A DNA stretch of 64,000 bases, taken from Telmatactis stephensoni. Taxonomy: Eukaryota; Cnidaria; Anthozoa; Actiniaria; Isophelliidae. Shown one piece after another: positions 22,701 to 35,900 of this stretch (the first letter of the stretch is position 1; each line of letters starts with the position of its first letter). The stretch spans positions 62,001 to 126,000 of the forward strand of contig JALIZF010001355.1 of NCBI GenBank assembly GCA_029948255.1, in the 5' to 3' direction. Below the pieces are notes generated by a model, which was not told the origin of the DNA, made no database searches, and was given only the letters and a program-made list of their open reading frames with translations. The position numbers and the translations under genes were made by a program.

Positions 22701-25700
22701 CAGCTCATGCAAATGCCCTCAAGGCAGATAGCAAACATGTTCTGAGGTCGGATTGAGGGCATTTGCGGTCATAATTCAAGTGTCTTTCGCAGTAATGTTA
22801 TTAACTACAATGAACTTGTGGATGTTCAAGATTCTCAGTCTTTGTGAGCCAATCGATATTCAAGATTTTGCAAGGAATAAAGAATAGAAGGAAAGAAGAG
22901 TGAACAGGTTTTTAAGATATCTGATTGTAATTTATGTGGAAAATGAATCAAGGAAAAACAGTCGCTCAAAGTACAGGCTATAAAACATCTACCTTCGGTG
23001 GTCCCTCAAGGAGTTTTTCTGAAATACGGTTGCCACAAGCCTTGAGAATCCAAGCAAATCTTTGATGTAGCATAGAGAAGAGATTCTAAATTCATAGAGA
23101 AGAGATTCTAAATAGAAGAACATTGTTGCAACAACATTCCAATCACAAAATTCCCTGACTTTTCCCTGACTAAAATATTATTTTTCCTGATCCACTTACT
23201 CAGATAGTATAGTATTACTCTATGTTTTCAATTCAAACGATTCTTCTCGGTGGCTTGCTAATTGAACAGATGACAGTGATATAAAACATATACCATACCA
23301 GCTAGGTGGTACCATACATTTTCAAATACTGTCAAAAATAATATTCCCTGACCTTTCCCTGCCTTTTGCTCAAAATCTAATTTTTTTCCTGACTGAAATT
23401 GGAATTCCCTGACTTTTCCCTGACCTTGACAAAAATATTTTTCCTGACTTTTTTCTGACCTGTGGCAACCAGAAGAACATCAGCATCATTTTTATCACCA
23501 TGTTTGTGTGGCCCACTTCAATTCACAGCCTGCAATTAGCAGCCCTTGTGAGGGGACTGAGGGGAGAGGGAGGGAGAGAGACAGAGCGAGATTAAGTAGC
23601 TTTAAATACCCTTAAACAGAGCACTGATGGAAAGGGGAGGGTAAATTAAGGAACTAGCGACACTAAATAGTGCTTTACCTATTTACCTTTACTTTTACCT
23701 TATATCTGTTCATTCATACCTTATCTTTAAGCAGGTCTGATATTGAGCGATACATTTTATGTCCTCCACGCTGTCTTCTGAACTGATCTATACATATCAA
23801 ATCACATTATGTTAGATAAAAAATGTAATCCCTTCCACATTCACCAATCTTGGTCTTCAATCTGGGCCCAGTTGTTTGCAAGATAATTAGTGGATGCTGC
23901 AAGGTTAAATCTGGTGATATCAACCTAGGATTAAAACTAATCAACCTTAAAACAACCAGGTGCTGGTGGTCAATTTAAAACTACCAAGACATACATAATT
24001 TGATACTAGTGAGAACCTGTTTGATTTAAATATCATGACAATACAGTTGTTTGAAATTTGTCTTTTGAAGGTAACACGACAGGGTTCTCAACCAATAAAT
24101 TGGAAAAACCTGATTTAGTTAAACTAGATTTGTAGCTAGTGTGAATGCAGCATCATAAGTCAGTGTTTCAGTACCTGGTGTTAAGATGAATCCATTTCCT
24201 CCTGACTGTAAGTTTTGACCTTTGTGTGCACTTTCTGCATGCTCTGATTCATAGACAGTGTTGGACTAAAGGGAGAAATTTTGAAAAAACAAGTGAATGT
24301 AGTCTACTGAAATAGCTTACTATCTCTGGGGGGGGGGGGGGAGGGGGGGGACTCCTGTAAGAGGGTGCATGGGATGCTAATCGGAAATTTGGAAAGTGAG
24401 TATAAGACAAGTTGTCCTGGTGGGAGTGGCAATTAATTTCTTCCCCCAAAAGGTATCAATTCAAAAACAAAAAATAGAAACTATAAAATATATAAAAAAA
24501 ACTAAGAAAAGAAACTATAAAAAATAAAAACTCCTTTATTGATGTGCTCAAGAGACAAATGTTTTTCCTGATAGTCTCAACTTGAAACCTTAGTTGAAAG
24601 TCAGTGTAGTGTAATAATCTATTGTGAGTATCAGCTATTCAGCTGACATTATACTGGTTATTTTTTTGTCTGCCATACCTTGGCCTGTAATTCATCAATA
24701 AGTTCTCTGAAATGACTGTAAATACAAGTATATGCAATACTTATTACTCCAGATATGTTCAACAGTCCCCTTCACAGTTCCCTGCGCCATCTTGAAAGGT
24801 AGCCGTGCCTTTGCATCGAAGCGAGACGAACGGCCGGTGAGCTTGCAATGGTAGATACCATTTTAAACACCACCTAGGTCTTTATCATTGCAAGCTCACC
24901 CTTCGTCTCGCTTTGATGCAAAGGCATGGCTACCTTTCAAGATGGTGCAGAGAACTGTGAAGGGGACTATTAAACAGTTGTCATCATTTATTTCACCATG
25001 AAATACAATACATAGTCAAATCTTCCACAAGCAACTACCCAAAATTTATGTCAAGGTATGCCAGTCTCATACAAGAAGTGGTTGCTTACGAGAGGTGCCA
25101 ACTAACAGAAATTTGAAAGGGAAACTTTCAGTATTTTAGAAAAATGGTCACATTGTGAAGGTAGCTGCTTTCAAGTAGAGATTTGACTGCAGAGTAACAG
25201 GTATCAAAATCATTAATCCATTAGCACCATTTGTTAGCATCAAATTAGAATCAGCTTCCTGCAATAATTCTTGGTTTGCAATGATTCCCAGGAGAGTGAA
25301 CTCAGCAGGGGTTTCAATAATAAGAGCAGTCTAACCAGGGGTATAGAGTGCCACCGTATTTTACCTCATATAACCATGGTTATTTTGTGTCTTACAGCCA
25401 TCCCCTAGCACAAAGGGATCTCACGGCCCACGTTGGGGACACAGACGCCTACTTCAATCACTCACTCAGACACTTATTCAAAAAGATAATGAAACCCCTG
25501 GAACTGGACAAAAGGTCCACCAGTTAGTAGCTGATCCAGGATTTTTCCAAGGGGGGTTCTGTTTCTTAAACCCAGCTATGGATGATACTCTATTGTTTGG
25601 TCGATGTTTGACAAAAAAATGGCTTTTAAAAAACCTTCAAAGGGGGGAGGGGGGCCGTGGACCCCTTCAACCCCCCTGGATCCACCACTGCCAGTCATGG

Positions 25701-28700
25701 TAGTGGTTTTCTTTTGTCAAGACCACCAGTATGGCTGCTGTCTTTTGTTCAATTCAATCTCCTGGGAATGGTTGCAAACCAAGAATACAGAAAACTCTCA
25801 TTTTGGAGGTCCTGTGGAAATTCCAGGGAGAGATGGACTTGTCCCTAGTCATTATCTCCACCAAATTTTACACAGGAAGCCCAAACTCCAGGAGGGTGGC
25901 TAATCACCATAATCATCAGGACATCAAATTAAGTCTTGATCATCATCATCATCTTCTTCTTCATCACAATCATCATCACCATTATCATCATCATCAAGAA
26001 TGTATTGTTATCTTGATTATTTTGTCATCACCACCAGTTTTAGAGCAGTTTTCATATGTATGAAACATAACATGCCGTGCCATACCTGTGTCAGTGCCAT
26101 GACCATGCCAGTTTCACAGTCATGTGAAATCTACTCTACAATACAGTATATCACTACCTTAAGTGTAGAGATCATAACATTGCATCTTAATTATCATTTA
26201 ATTTATATATTAAATTTATGCTTTATTCAATTAATTTTATCACCCACCTGACAAGAAATGGCCAAGAATTTATCAAGTATATTTTATCCTTCATCACACA
26301 AATAATACTGTACCTAAATTAAAATTGTTAATTAAACTTGAATAATGTTCAGATCTGCACAAAATACAATTTGGTGTTTAGAATGAATGTGTTTGCTTCT
26401 TCAAGTGTGAAAATCTGAGCCCCCAGTGGGGTTTGAGGCCATATCTTCAGAATTCCAGTTTGATGCTCTCACTACTGAACTATAGAGCGTTTTCATGTGA
26501 TGTCATTTACAAGCTAAAATCAAAATCATACATCGAAAAAAGCTGGTTTGCTGATATATATTACATGTCATCAAGGAAATTATCCTCTGAAAGTTTGGGC
26601 AATTTCTGATGTTCGACTATCGAATAATCGGTGACCGAATTGAGGTCACGCCATCCTATCACGCATTTTCAAATGACAAAAACATTTGATAACAATTTGC
26701 CACAAATTTTACGTCAGTGGATTGGTCAATGAATAATCTTATATATATGTTTTTGAATATTTTCAGCAATTAAACAAATAGGTTACCCATGGTTATAATA
26801 TCATTTTGACGCTCGGCATTGTGGCTGCCATGTTGGGGTCCAACATGATTTCACGTAAAATCATGTCATGTGATCAGAATTGAAAACGCTCTATTGAAGG
26901 CTCGTGTGGCAAACAAGTTGTGTTTATGTTGGTGTTTATTTATCGAGATTGAATGACTTAATTACCATCTTTGAAATCCTCTTGACTGCTTGTCCTTCAA
27001 AAAGAAGGTATGTGTAAAGACATATCCACTAGCCTCTTCTCCAAAGAACATTGGTCCTTCACGACCTGGACAAACCTCACAGCTTAAACTAGAAAACAAT
27101 AAGAATGGTAAGAATTACAGGGAATATAATTTATGTGGATGCCCTCTGGGACCCATACAATCAAATTATATCGTTCTTGCATGTAGGGCAGTTAAGCTCA
27201 ATACTCCAGTTTCGAGTTCTGTGTTGCTCAGTGTTAGCCTCAATTAGATGTGAGATATTCAAGAAATCAAGCAAACCCCAGAGGAATTCCATAGCATTTA
27301 CTTTGTTCATTTGTGTACATTCCATTTATTCCCAACTAGGGTTAATCAATGACACAAAAGAATATATTACACAGAGTTGAAGCTAACACTGAGCAAAATG
27401 AACTCGAAACTGGAGTATTAATTACTACACAAAACAATGTATACACTGCAGGTACTGAAATGCACTTTAAATTTAATCATTTGGTATATGTATTTATAGT
27501 AACAAACTGCATTAAATAATTATGCAACAATCTATAATACTGATCAATAAAAGGTACCTTCTGACACATGCTTGTCGAACAATACTGTAAAGCTCTTGTT
27601 GTCCTGGATTACGGTTGCTATAGTAGCAAATGTGAGCCTCTTTGTCAATACTTATATAGCCAGCATGGGATGCATCCAGGGAGTGACATGCCTATAGATT
27701 ATACAGAATAGATAATTATAAAAGTATTAATGTTCATTAGAAACTACATGTAAGGCCTAGCCTAATTTATATGGCATACCAGAGCCATCTGCCATACTAA
27801 ACAGCTACACTGTAAGGATAGTTCATTGTCTATTTACTGTAATTTAGAGACCTTAAGATTGATGTCTACGGCAAACCGCTATAATGACAGATGGCAAAAA
27901 TTGACTTTGATTTTATATTTTACTCTAATCTTTAAATGAATCCAACAAGCAAATAAAGAACAAATCTCTTAATGACAGAAAATACAAATATCTTCACTTA
28001 AGTGTACACATGTGTACAAACGACTGGGGACAGACGGCTAAAGTTTGCCATTTGACGGTTGCCGTTTGCCATAAACATCAATCTTAAGGTCTCTATTATA
28101 ATCTCAAGTACCTCACACTGACTTGATCTGATAGGAGGTTGACTACTACTTCCCTCAGAAGAGGAACCCACAGATATGGAGCGAGTAAAGCACCTACATA
28201 AAGAGAAACATTATTAGAGCAAAATTCTATATGAAATGTATGCTTCCAGAAATTATCTCTACCCCACCATTGCTAAAACATTACCTCTCTTGCGCCCCCT
28301 CCCTGCCCCTTTCCCACTGCAAATTCCAATTTTCCTCCATACAAACTCAGCAATTTTGTTCTTTCTAGTGTCCCAAGGGAAAAGAAACCAAGAAGTTAGC
28401 TATACTAGGAATAACCTGCCTTAATTTGTATACACAGGGCCCAAGCTATTTGTAGCGACATATTGTTAGTAATCTGGTAGTTAGAGTAGATATCTTACAT
28501 GACCAGCGAACACTCCCTTTGCAAATTTATATCTGAGGATCACCAGATAATGATGATGATTGTTTTATTGTTTTCTTCTGTTGTATTGTTTTATTTGTAA
28601 TATAATTTTATCTGATCATTACTGAACAAATAGATTCCATTTTTCCGTGCATCTGTACTCTAATCGATGCACAGATGATGTCAAAATGTGGTGAGAACAA

Positions 28701-29305
28701 AAACGTACGGCACGAGACGAAGTCGAGTGGCGTGACTGTTGTTCTCACCATATTTTGACGTCTTCTGTGCAGTGATTAGAGTACAGACGCACGGAAAAAT
28801 GGAATCTATCTGTTTTATATAATATTTATCGAAACATTCCAGCCAATCAGAGCGCGCGTAAGATTCGATGACGCCATCTGTGTGTGTGTACTCTAATCAC
28901 ACATGGTTGTTCGACCAATCAGAGCGCGCGTAATATGCCAATTATTATATAATTGTCATTTAATTAATAATTAAAATAATTAATTAATTAAGGATTCTTA
29001 AAAAAGTTTGTATTTGTATTTATTATTTTGCACATATTTTGTACTTGTATGTATTACCTTTTAGCACAAGCTTGATCACCGTCTGATGTTGAAATGTTAT
29101 CACTGCCTATTGGATCATGCTCATCACAACGATAGGCCTTTAGAATTAAACACAGTTTAGTGAAACCACCACCATTCATCACACATGAGAACAGTACACA
29201 CAATTAGATTGAGTATAAGCTGCAAAATTTGATTACCTGAGTACAAAATAGTACTGTAGGACCATGATATTCACAAAAATGACACAATGCAATAATTGCA
29301 TTCAT
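15893..29305 (-). CDS. FLCN: Folliculin
   Basis: Twenty coding exons, minus strand, 5' to 3': 29237-29305, 29058-29137, 28112-28193, 27558-27691, 26966-27088, 26248-26313, 24679-24715, 24175-24265, 23720-23787, 22993-23085, 22526-22580, 21392-21441, 20030-20143, 19627-19680, 17620-17730, 17395-17414, 17003-17061, 16522-16624, 16290-16352, 15893-16031. All phases join, giving 536 aa (human 579). Diagnostic segments: [16 protein letters not shown] start, [59 protein letters not shown] and [16 protein letters not shown] near the end. Folliculin pairs with FNIP at the lysosome as a GTPase-activating protein for RagC/D. The arginine finger (human Arg164) is conserved as Arg158 in SRGFQRW. The first coding exon follows ttttaacag, so a noncoding 5' exon is likely. 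The acidic linker after exon 2 is shorter than in vertebrates. Confidence 0.95.
16691..16767. repeat. FLCN: (ACA)n microsatellite in FLCN intron
   Basis: About 25 AAC/ACA triplets between the 16522-16624 and 17003-17061 exons. A smaller CAG run lies at 16386-16411. Confidence 0.9.
17749..18593. repeat. Nonautonomous DNA transposon in FLCN intron
   Basis: Ends are ttaaggtagttcggga and its reverse complement tcccgaactaccttaa, enclosing about 845 bp with GC-rich gcgcgcgctcgaatgcgcgc near the right end and no transposase. The left end lies 18 nt from the FLCN exon ending at 17730, so it supplies the intron's branch-point region on the minus strand. Confidence 0.75.
18691..18851. repeat. Long perfect foldback element
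   Basis: A roughly 60-bp arm (gaaataagatgataatttgg onwards) is repeated inverted after a 40-bp loop. Near identity of the arms suggests a recent element. Confidence 0.85.
20446..20580. repeat. Foldback element, arms aggcctagttcaaacgtcgc
   Basis: Arms of about 50 bp flank a short loop. The element lies in an FLCN intron. Confidence 0.75.
20688..20760 (+). repeat. tRNA-derived SINE head
   Basis: A box tagctcagtgg and B box ggttcggttcc are at tRNA spacing. The D arm (gctc/gagc) and T arm (gtggg ttcggtt cccac) pair, but the acceptor and anticodon stems do not, and the sequence runs on into agattttttctgatg. It is therefore a SINE promoter or tRNA pseudogene rather than a working tRNA. The SINE body probably extends to about 21010. 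Confidence 0.7.
21466..21685. repeat. MITE, same family as 9257-9473
   Basis: Begins tactaagagagcgaaactcg and shares the interior caaacggtcccgtccg. It starts 24 nt upstream of an FLCN 3' splice site (exon 21392-21441). Confidence 0.75.
21684..21893. repeat. MITE with aacaaatagattcc termini
   Basis: Terminal inverted repeats of the family also seen complete at 28625-28815 and in fragments at about 20210-20300, 37110-37215, 39010-39150 and 43500-43570. Interior words include gatgacgtcaaaat and gttctcacca. Confidence 0.75.
22017..22178. repeat. MITE with agatttcgtatgagtgtgaa termini
   Basis: Arms carry cagatttcgtatgagtgtga and its reverse complement around a CACGG/CCGTG-rich core. Other copies: 43013-43163, 50436-50582, 50736-50899, 58538-58686 and 60511-61151. 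Confidence 0.85.
22188..22384. repeat. MITE with aagcccgccgcacacgttga termini
   Basis: Arms of about 50 bp with an interior loop, directly beside the preceding MITE in an FLCN intron. Confidence 0.8.
23071..23114 (-). repeat. FLCN: 22-bp tandem duplication of an FLCN 3' splice site
   Basis: Two copies of catagagaagagattctaaa(t), period 22, span the acceptor of the exon at 22993-23085. On the coding strand each copy ends in a usable ...tttag. Only the inner copy keeps the frame. Confidence 0.85.
24763..24968. repeat. MITE with agtccccttcacagttc termini
   Basis: Nearly perfect inverted repeats of about 80 bp, including gcaaaggcatggctacc-type words, in an FLCN intron. Confidence 0.85.
26482..26894. 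repeat. MITE with atagagcgttttcatgtga termini
   Basis: About 410 bp with inverted ends atagagcgttttc/gaaaacgctctat, in an FLCN intron 72 bp from exon 26966-27088. Confidence 0.75.
27846..28095. repeat. MITE with agagaccttaagattgatg termini
   Basis: Inverted ends flank an interior of about 190 bp. It lies 16 bp from the FLCN exon at 28112-28193, on its donor side. Confidence 0.8.
28625..28815. repeat. MITE with aacaaatagattccattttt termini
   Basis: The complete member of the family also found at 21684-21893. Arms include gtgcatctgtactctaat and gatgtcaaaatgtggtgaga with reverse complements. Confidence 0.85.
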
Positions 29306-29992
29306 TGTCTGTTAAAATATGTCGAAGAAGATCCTAAATGTCCATCAAAACAAACTCCATGTTCAATGGAAGTTCTTGGAACCCAAGCCGAATATTCACA
29401 GAGAAAATCCAAACTACTTGAAGAATTCGGTCAATGGGGAAAAAGAAGTCAAACTACGTTTCAGTATTGCTGTTTTAAAGTCTATTTCAAGGAAAATGCA
29501 AGGTTTTTGGACAAACGTCTTATAAGCTGACTAATCATCTGCACCCCAACATGATAGTCATATGACTGTTGCGTGACAAGTCACGCATGAGTCACTAGTG
29601 CCAGTCCCCATTGAAAGTACACAGGAAGTCCAGAAGTTTTCGCAATATTGGACGGTTTGCACCTCTATCACTTGATACACTCTGGAAGTTGATTTATTTA
29701 CTAATTCGTTAAATAGAAGTACAATACATGCAAAGTAAGGCCAATCATGCAATGCGCGCTTCAAATATCTGCTTTTTTTATTTTTATTTTTTTTTGTTTC
29801 TTTCCTTCTTTTTTTATTTTTCGATTCTATAGATGAGCGCAACCCAGCTAATTGCCTCTACACTTATCAGCATCTAATGTACCCACTATTCTTATGAGTG
29901 CTATATGCATTTACAATGAATAGAATGAGGTTAATCTATTTTGATTTTAATTCCTAAAACTGCTATAAGTTTTCAGTCCGTATGGAATATGG
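29306..29992. other. Spacer between the sushi/Kunitz/NTR gene stop and FLCN start
   Basis: About 690 bp. It must contain the FLCN promoter and 5' untranslated exon and the 3' end of the upstream gene, both on the minus strand. Several tttatt words (AATAAA on the minus strand) occur at 29690-29830; I cannot choose one. Confidence 0.5.
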
Positions 29993-32900
29993 TCAGCGGA
30001 TGTTGTTTGGAATGATCACGTGACCATAACACTTCAGTTTGATTTGTCTGCGAACTCTAAGACTCCAGCCACTAACAAAAGTATTCGGGCCCAGAATAAA
30101 CCCAGTCTTGGAATCACCCACAGTAAATTGACCAATCACAATGAACTTCTTACGGAGTGGAAGCCTTGGGCATGCGCAGTCCTTGGATGGTGCGCGCGGA
30201 AGGAGCTGGTAAGGAATACTGAGAATAATTCTCCCCTCAGGGATGGTGTGAGTAGTGTTTTTGAAGACGTGTTGGACGTCTATGACGTAGCGAAGCATTC
30301 TTTTTAGGCGATCACTTGGCAGTCTGGAGATCACCTTGGTCATGATTGCTGAAAAGATTTCAAGGCAAAGAAGACTTAAACACAATTATTTCATTGTAAT
30401 TTTATGATTTTTAACAGAAGTATCTGAAATAAACATTCGTTTGTTAGTGTTTTTATCTCTTTCCAGCAAAGCAACTTTTGTGACTGGTTTCGCAAGCCGC
30501 CCTGCCTATTCGAGTGGCATACCGTGGAATATCCCACAAGTCACTTGTATTTTCTAGTATACGCACGAGCATTTGGGCGTTAATCATAACTATTACAATT
30601 TCCTCAAATCTGATTGGTTGAAAGACTGCTCTATTTTCCACTATAATCAAACTGTAGGTTGTAATTGGATAGTGTAATTGGACAGTTGGCTGTAATTGGA
30701 CACTTGTAATTGGACAGTTGTAATCGGACAGTTGCCAAAGCCAATCAGATTACGCATTTTGAGCGCGCCTGTCACGTAACCACTAGGCCATTAAGCGCGC
30801 GCTCAAGAGATTTTTCACTATTTCTTCTCGCTTTTTCAACAAAATTTGGTCAGTTTAGTTGCGCTTAGCACTGATTAGCATGAAAAAGCTTTTCTCGGGA
30901 GTTGTAATAGTTATGATTAATTGGTAACAGGACTCCGTGTCGTCCAATTCTGTCTGTAATCATACTCAGAATAAACAAATTGGACTCCCGCTACGCGGTC
31001 GTCCAATTTTCTTTATCCCTCGTATGATTACAGACCGAATTGGACTCCACTCAGTCCTATTACCATCATTAACCAGTTTCCAACTGAAAAATAGCATTTT
31101 TCTACTCCTTACCTGACGTGCTTTCTTTACATGATTGATGCAGTTTGATGCGTGGACAATTCGGGCATTGGAGGCCTGAAGCTAACAAATTAAAGAAGAT
31201 AACAATTAACAGAGATATTTGTGAACGGTACATAATTAAAATTCACAGCCTTCCAACTTTCATTCAATTCAAAGGAATTTCGGGAAATCAGTAAAAAATG
31301 GGGACAATGGAACTTACAATTTTGCTGGTCTGCAAAACCTTTAGCAGTTGCCACGAGCGATAGAACAGACAAAAGTTGAAGTGGAAACAACTATGCAGAC
31401 TCAGCGGTGCTGCGCTTCGTGAGAGAATATTACTTAGTCTGCATATGTTGCTTTCCGCTTCTGCTTCCATCGCTCGTGAAAACCAAGCATGCATAAAACA
31501 TCATTGTATTCCACCTTTTTTGATTGGTTGACATCTTTGACGACACAGATCTTTTGTAGCAAAGTTGTTTTCGTTGCCATAGCAACTACCGTACTCAAAA
31601 GGTTTACATTTTCCAGACGAAGAGTCAAAGAACCAGCGTTTTTTCATGTTGTTACAAGGACCAGGATAGGCTGGCTGCTTGCAAATTTTGACTGCTCAAA
31701 GAAAATACAAAGGCACTAATTAGTTCTCCTGTGAACTTTAAGACATGACTCATGACCGGAGCCGGTGTGCGCGCATCTTTACTAGCAGCTACAATGCACC
31801 ACGTGACCAAAACGTTTCTAAAATGTTCTTTCACTCTTACATAAATGGTGCATAGATATCAATTACAAACGACAAATCATTGCTAAAATCTTAAATATGA
31901 TATGACACAAGCGCAAAGCTGATGTTTTATAACGATGCACAAGTATTCACAATTTGAGATTTGCTGCAAATAATTAATGTTTGGCCATAGATAGTTGTAA
32001 TTCCACATCCACCGGCTCGCGTGCAACGTCGCAGATCGAGATGAAAACAACAAGCACGCAACAACTTTGCACTCAAAGCCTTATCGTTCGTGCACAATAT
32101 CTTGTAAGTCGGTTCTCAAGCAAAGCGCGCGTACTAGCGCTTAGCCTTTCTAGTTTTTAGTGTCTTTTCCCTGACTAACAAAAAAATAATTTAGTGTAGA
32201 TCATTTTCCAAGGAGGATTTCAATAAATAGCTATTTTCGCACGCTATTTTCGCTGTAGGCGTTTGCTATTCAATGCTAGCTTGATGTATTTCTGCTACTA
32301 CTTACCAAGACATCTTTGGCTGCATTCTTTTTTCGTCGAGAAACCGTTCCAGCCACTTGGATGACATCCACCAGCGACGAAGTACTGACATTTGTTGCTT
32401 GTTGAGTTGTAAAAGAATCCAGGAAAGAACCCTCGACACAGACTGAACGGTATTATCTGACACAATCCTCCTGAAATAGATATAATTTTAATAGTAGGCG
32501 CATTCTAGATCTGGTAAACTTACTTAGTTCAACCTCTGGTAAACTTATTCAATTCGACCTTATTTGTCGTCGGTAACTCGTAACAGCCAGTCAAGTGATA
32601 AATTTGAGGGCGTTAGTGTATTTCTGTAAAGCTGTGAAACAAGCGTTTGATGTCACTACACTTATATTAGCAGATGGCACACTCGCCAACTAGGCACACA
32701 ACACTTGATCCATACTGCAGAAGAGTTTGGAAGCTACCTTAACAGAATTAACGTCTCAATGCGTGAATAGGCCAAAATTTGCTGCGTAATGGTGATGGAC
32801 CGGCGTCGTGATGTGTGATTTCCCGTTAAACTAAGAGCCATGTGATGCATAATTGGCTCCCCTCTCCTACCTCGTTTGATGCTACCAAAAAAAAAAACCG

Positions 32901-35900
32901 CAAAAAAAAAAAAAAAAAAAGGCAAAGGCTAATGTTTTACTTCGAAATCGCGGGGAGTGATTTCCCAGTCTCCCGAGCCAGAGGCTCATGTATCAAGCGT
33001 TCAAAGGTGCGCCCTCTACCCCCTCTCTCCATCAGTGCTCCGTTTTAAGGGTATTTAAAGCTAATTAAAGCTACACGGAAAGGAAAAAAGTCGAAACAAG
33101 GATGTGAAGTCACTGGGGATGGAACTCAGGACCTCTCGCACCGAAGACCGCGCACTAACCATCTGTGCCATCCTTGCTACCCTATTGGTCCCAAGAGCAG
33201 CTGCTTCTACAGTGATTCGTTGTCTCAATACATGCAACGAGTTCTTGTTTATGCTTCGGTTTGAATTAATCAACTTTGCTTACCCGGTAAACACCGTCCA
33301 CGTTTAACCATACGAATGTTTTTACCAGTACGACACGCTGTTGCTGACATGATACATAGGCTGTTGTACGACATACCATCACTACCACACACTGGTTGGT
33401 AAAATGCATGACATTCTATATCTTGACGACAGGCACACTGTCGACCAACAACCTTGTCATACACGCACTTCTCTCCAGGAGAAAGACATCGATAGTTCTC
33501 ACATACACCTGATATAGCAGATGGGAATCGGAATTAATTGAGCGAATCGTTATATGTACAATAACATCTATGCAGATCAAAGGATTTATCCTTTTTGAGG
33601 AGTGAGGGAAGGGCAGAAAGGAGTAAAAAGGAATGATAAACGAAAGAAGAACGGCAAGGAAAACGCAGAAAAGACTGAGAGAACGAAAGGAACAGAAGGG
33701 AGGGAGGGAGGAAAGGAGGAAAGGAGGAAGGGAGGAAGGGAGGAAGGAAGGAAGCTAAGGAAGGAAGGAAGGAACGAAGGAAGGAAAGAAGGAAGGAACG
33801 AAGGAAGGAAAGGAACGGAATGGAAAAGAACGGAACGGAATGGAAAGGAAAGGAAAGGAAAGGAAGGAAAAGGAAAAGAAAGCAAAGAAAAGAAAGGAAA
33901 AGGAAAAGAGACAAGGAAAGGGGAAGAAAGGAAGGGGAAGAAGGAAGGGAAGAAAGGAGGGAGAAGGGTTAGGGAACAGGGAAGTAAGTAAGGAAGTTAC
34001 TGATATATGGATACATGTCGCTGCTTACTTGGACAACTTGGTGGTATACCAGACCACTTTCCATCAGCTAGACATTTCAAGCTTTTGTGTCCAATCAAGG
34101 AGTAACCATCATTACAAGTAAATTCCACCGTACTTCCAATTGTAAAATTGTTACCTCTTCGTTTACCGTGTTTGGGTGGGAAGGCATCAAGTTCATCGCA
34201 TGAATATACTAGAAATAAAAAGATTCAGTCATTCACAAGAGATCTAAGAATCAATGGTTTAATTCTGGAGAATGTTACTTCAAAGTATAAGAGGTAAGGC
34301 GATTAGGGAGTGCAGACTCTCGTGAGTCCGTTCTTTTGGGGTCGTCCTAAGATCCTAATAGCGATGCCCACGGAAGACTTTGTCATTCATATGCCTGCTA
34401 TCCAAAATCGACTATCATTTAATCAAAGCAACTTGTAGAAAGCTGTTTGAAATGAATTGTGCATTAGCATCACAATTCGTTTGTTACTAGACCATGCACT
34501 TAAAAGCCTTATTCCCCTCTCACACCCATAACGAATTGTTATGTCTTCCTCCAATTTGGAGACAAGTGAGTTCCCGACTCGCTTTTAGTTCATAACTGAT
34601 CCTAAACAAAAGAGATTATAAGCCTTAAACTTGGTGAAGGTGTGCTGCCTTACGGGCCAACACCCAAGTTTACATTAAATAGAGAGAGCCGTGCCGCCAG
34701 TTAGAGGAAATTACTAATGACTAAAATGACTTACACATATCATGATGCTATGTCTCAGCGTATTTTATTGGATAAACCATATATATACAGTGACCAATCA
34801 AAACCCTGAATCGAGGTATGAAAGTTTTGACAGTTATAGAAAATGTGCTGTATAGAGGCTTTGCACCATCACGCGATGGCAGCCATGACAGGAGGCACAA
34901 CAGGGTTTTTTCCCCCAGGGAAACTGACCTCTTTCTCATGTAAACCAGATAAGGTCAGACTCTATTGTTCCTACCTCTTGTCATGGCTGCCATCACGTGA
35001 TGGTGCAAAGCCTCAATACCTGTACATAACGGTGGAGTTCCTGTCCATGTTCCATTAGCAAGACATCTTCTTGTCTCTGAGCCACTCATTTTGTATGTAT
35101 ACTGACATGTATAAATGACTTCCATACCAGGGATGAATTCTTTTAAGTCTTCCTCTCTAGAGCTGTGGGGTGGACGACCAGGGTCTTTGCAAGTTGCTAT
35201 AGTAACAAAAATACAATGGTGAGTGATGGAAGGGCATTATTACTGTTTAAATTGGACTCAGGCGATCGGTAAACACGTGACGGTCGTCCGCAAAAAAGGT
35301 CCGGGGCACGATGCAACTTTTTCTGCAATGTTTCGCAAATCACCGTGTGGACGTCTTCCCCTGCAATGTTGTTCGCAACACAGTTGCACCGTGTGTCCAC
35401 CCCTACAACGTAGCGCGCAACACAGTTCAACCGTGTGTCCATCCCTACAATGTTGTTCGCAACACAGTTGCACCGTGTGTCCACCCCTACAATGTTGCGC
35501 GCAACACAGCTGCACCGTGTGTCCACCCCTACAATGTTGCTGGCAACACAGTTGCACTGTGTGTCCACCCCTACAATGTTGCGCGCAACGTTACTGAAAA
35601 AGTTGCAGAAATAGAACCTCATCCTAAACATTATCAAGTAGAAACAGAGAACTGTTGCAACTTACCACAAAATCGAGGTGGTTCAAGAATTCGTATATCC
35701 CGGTACGTCATTATCCCTTCTTCACTGTCTTTACCATCATATCTAACAACAAAGTAGCTTCCATTGATAACGATAACAGTTGCAAACATAAAATGGCTAA
35801 GACGAGGATTCAAAGCCAAAACACGTGAGCCAACAAAGATGTCATTAGCTGATGGTATCTTATCTTCAACAATGATGTAATGTTTTGTTCCGCGTCCTAG

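Noticed and set aside
33602..33991. Charged open frames of Lys/Glu/Gly and opposite Ser/Phe frames
   Set aside because: They come from a simple purine tract inside an intron of the multidomain gene.
35362..35590. CRISPR-like array
   Set aside because: The units are contiguous tandem repeats without unique spacers, in an animal intron.
35223..35757. Overlapping Cys/His/Val-rich frames on both strands
   Set aside because: They arise from the 42-bp tandem repeat, which has no stops in several frames.
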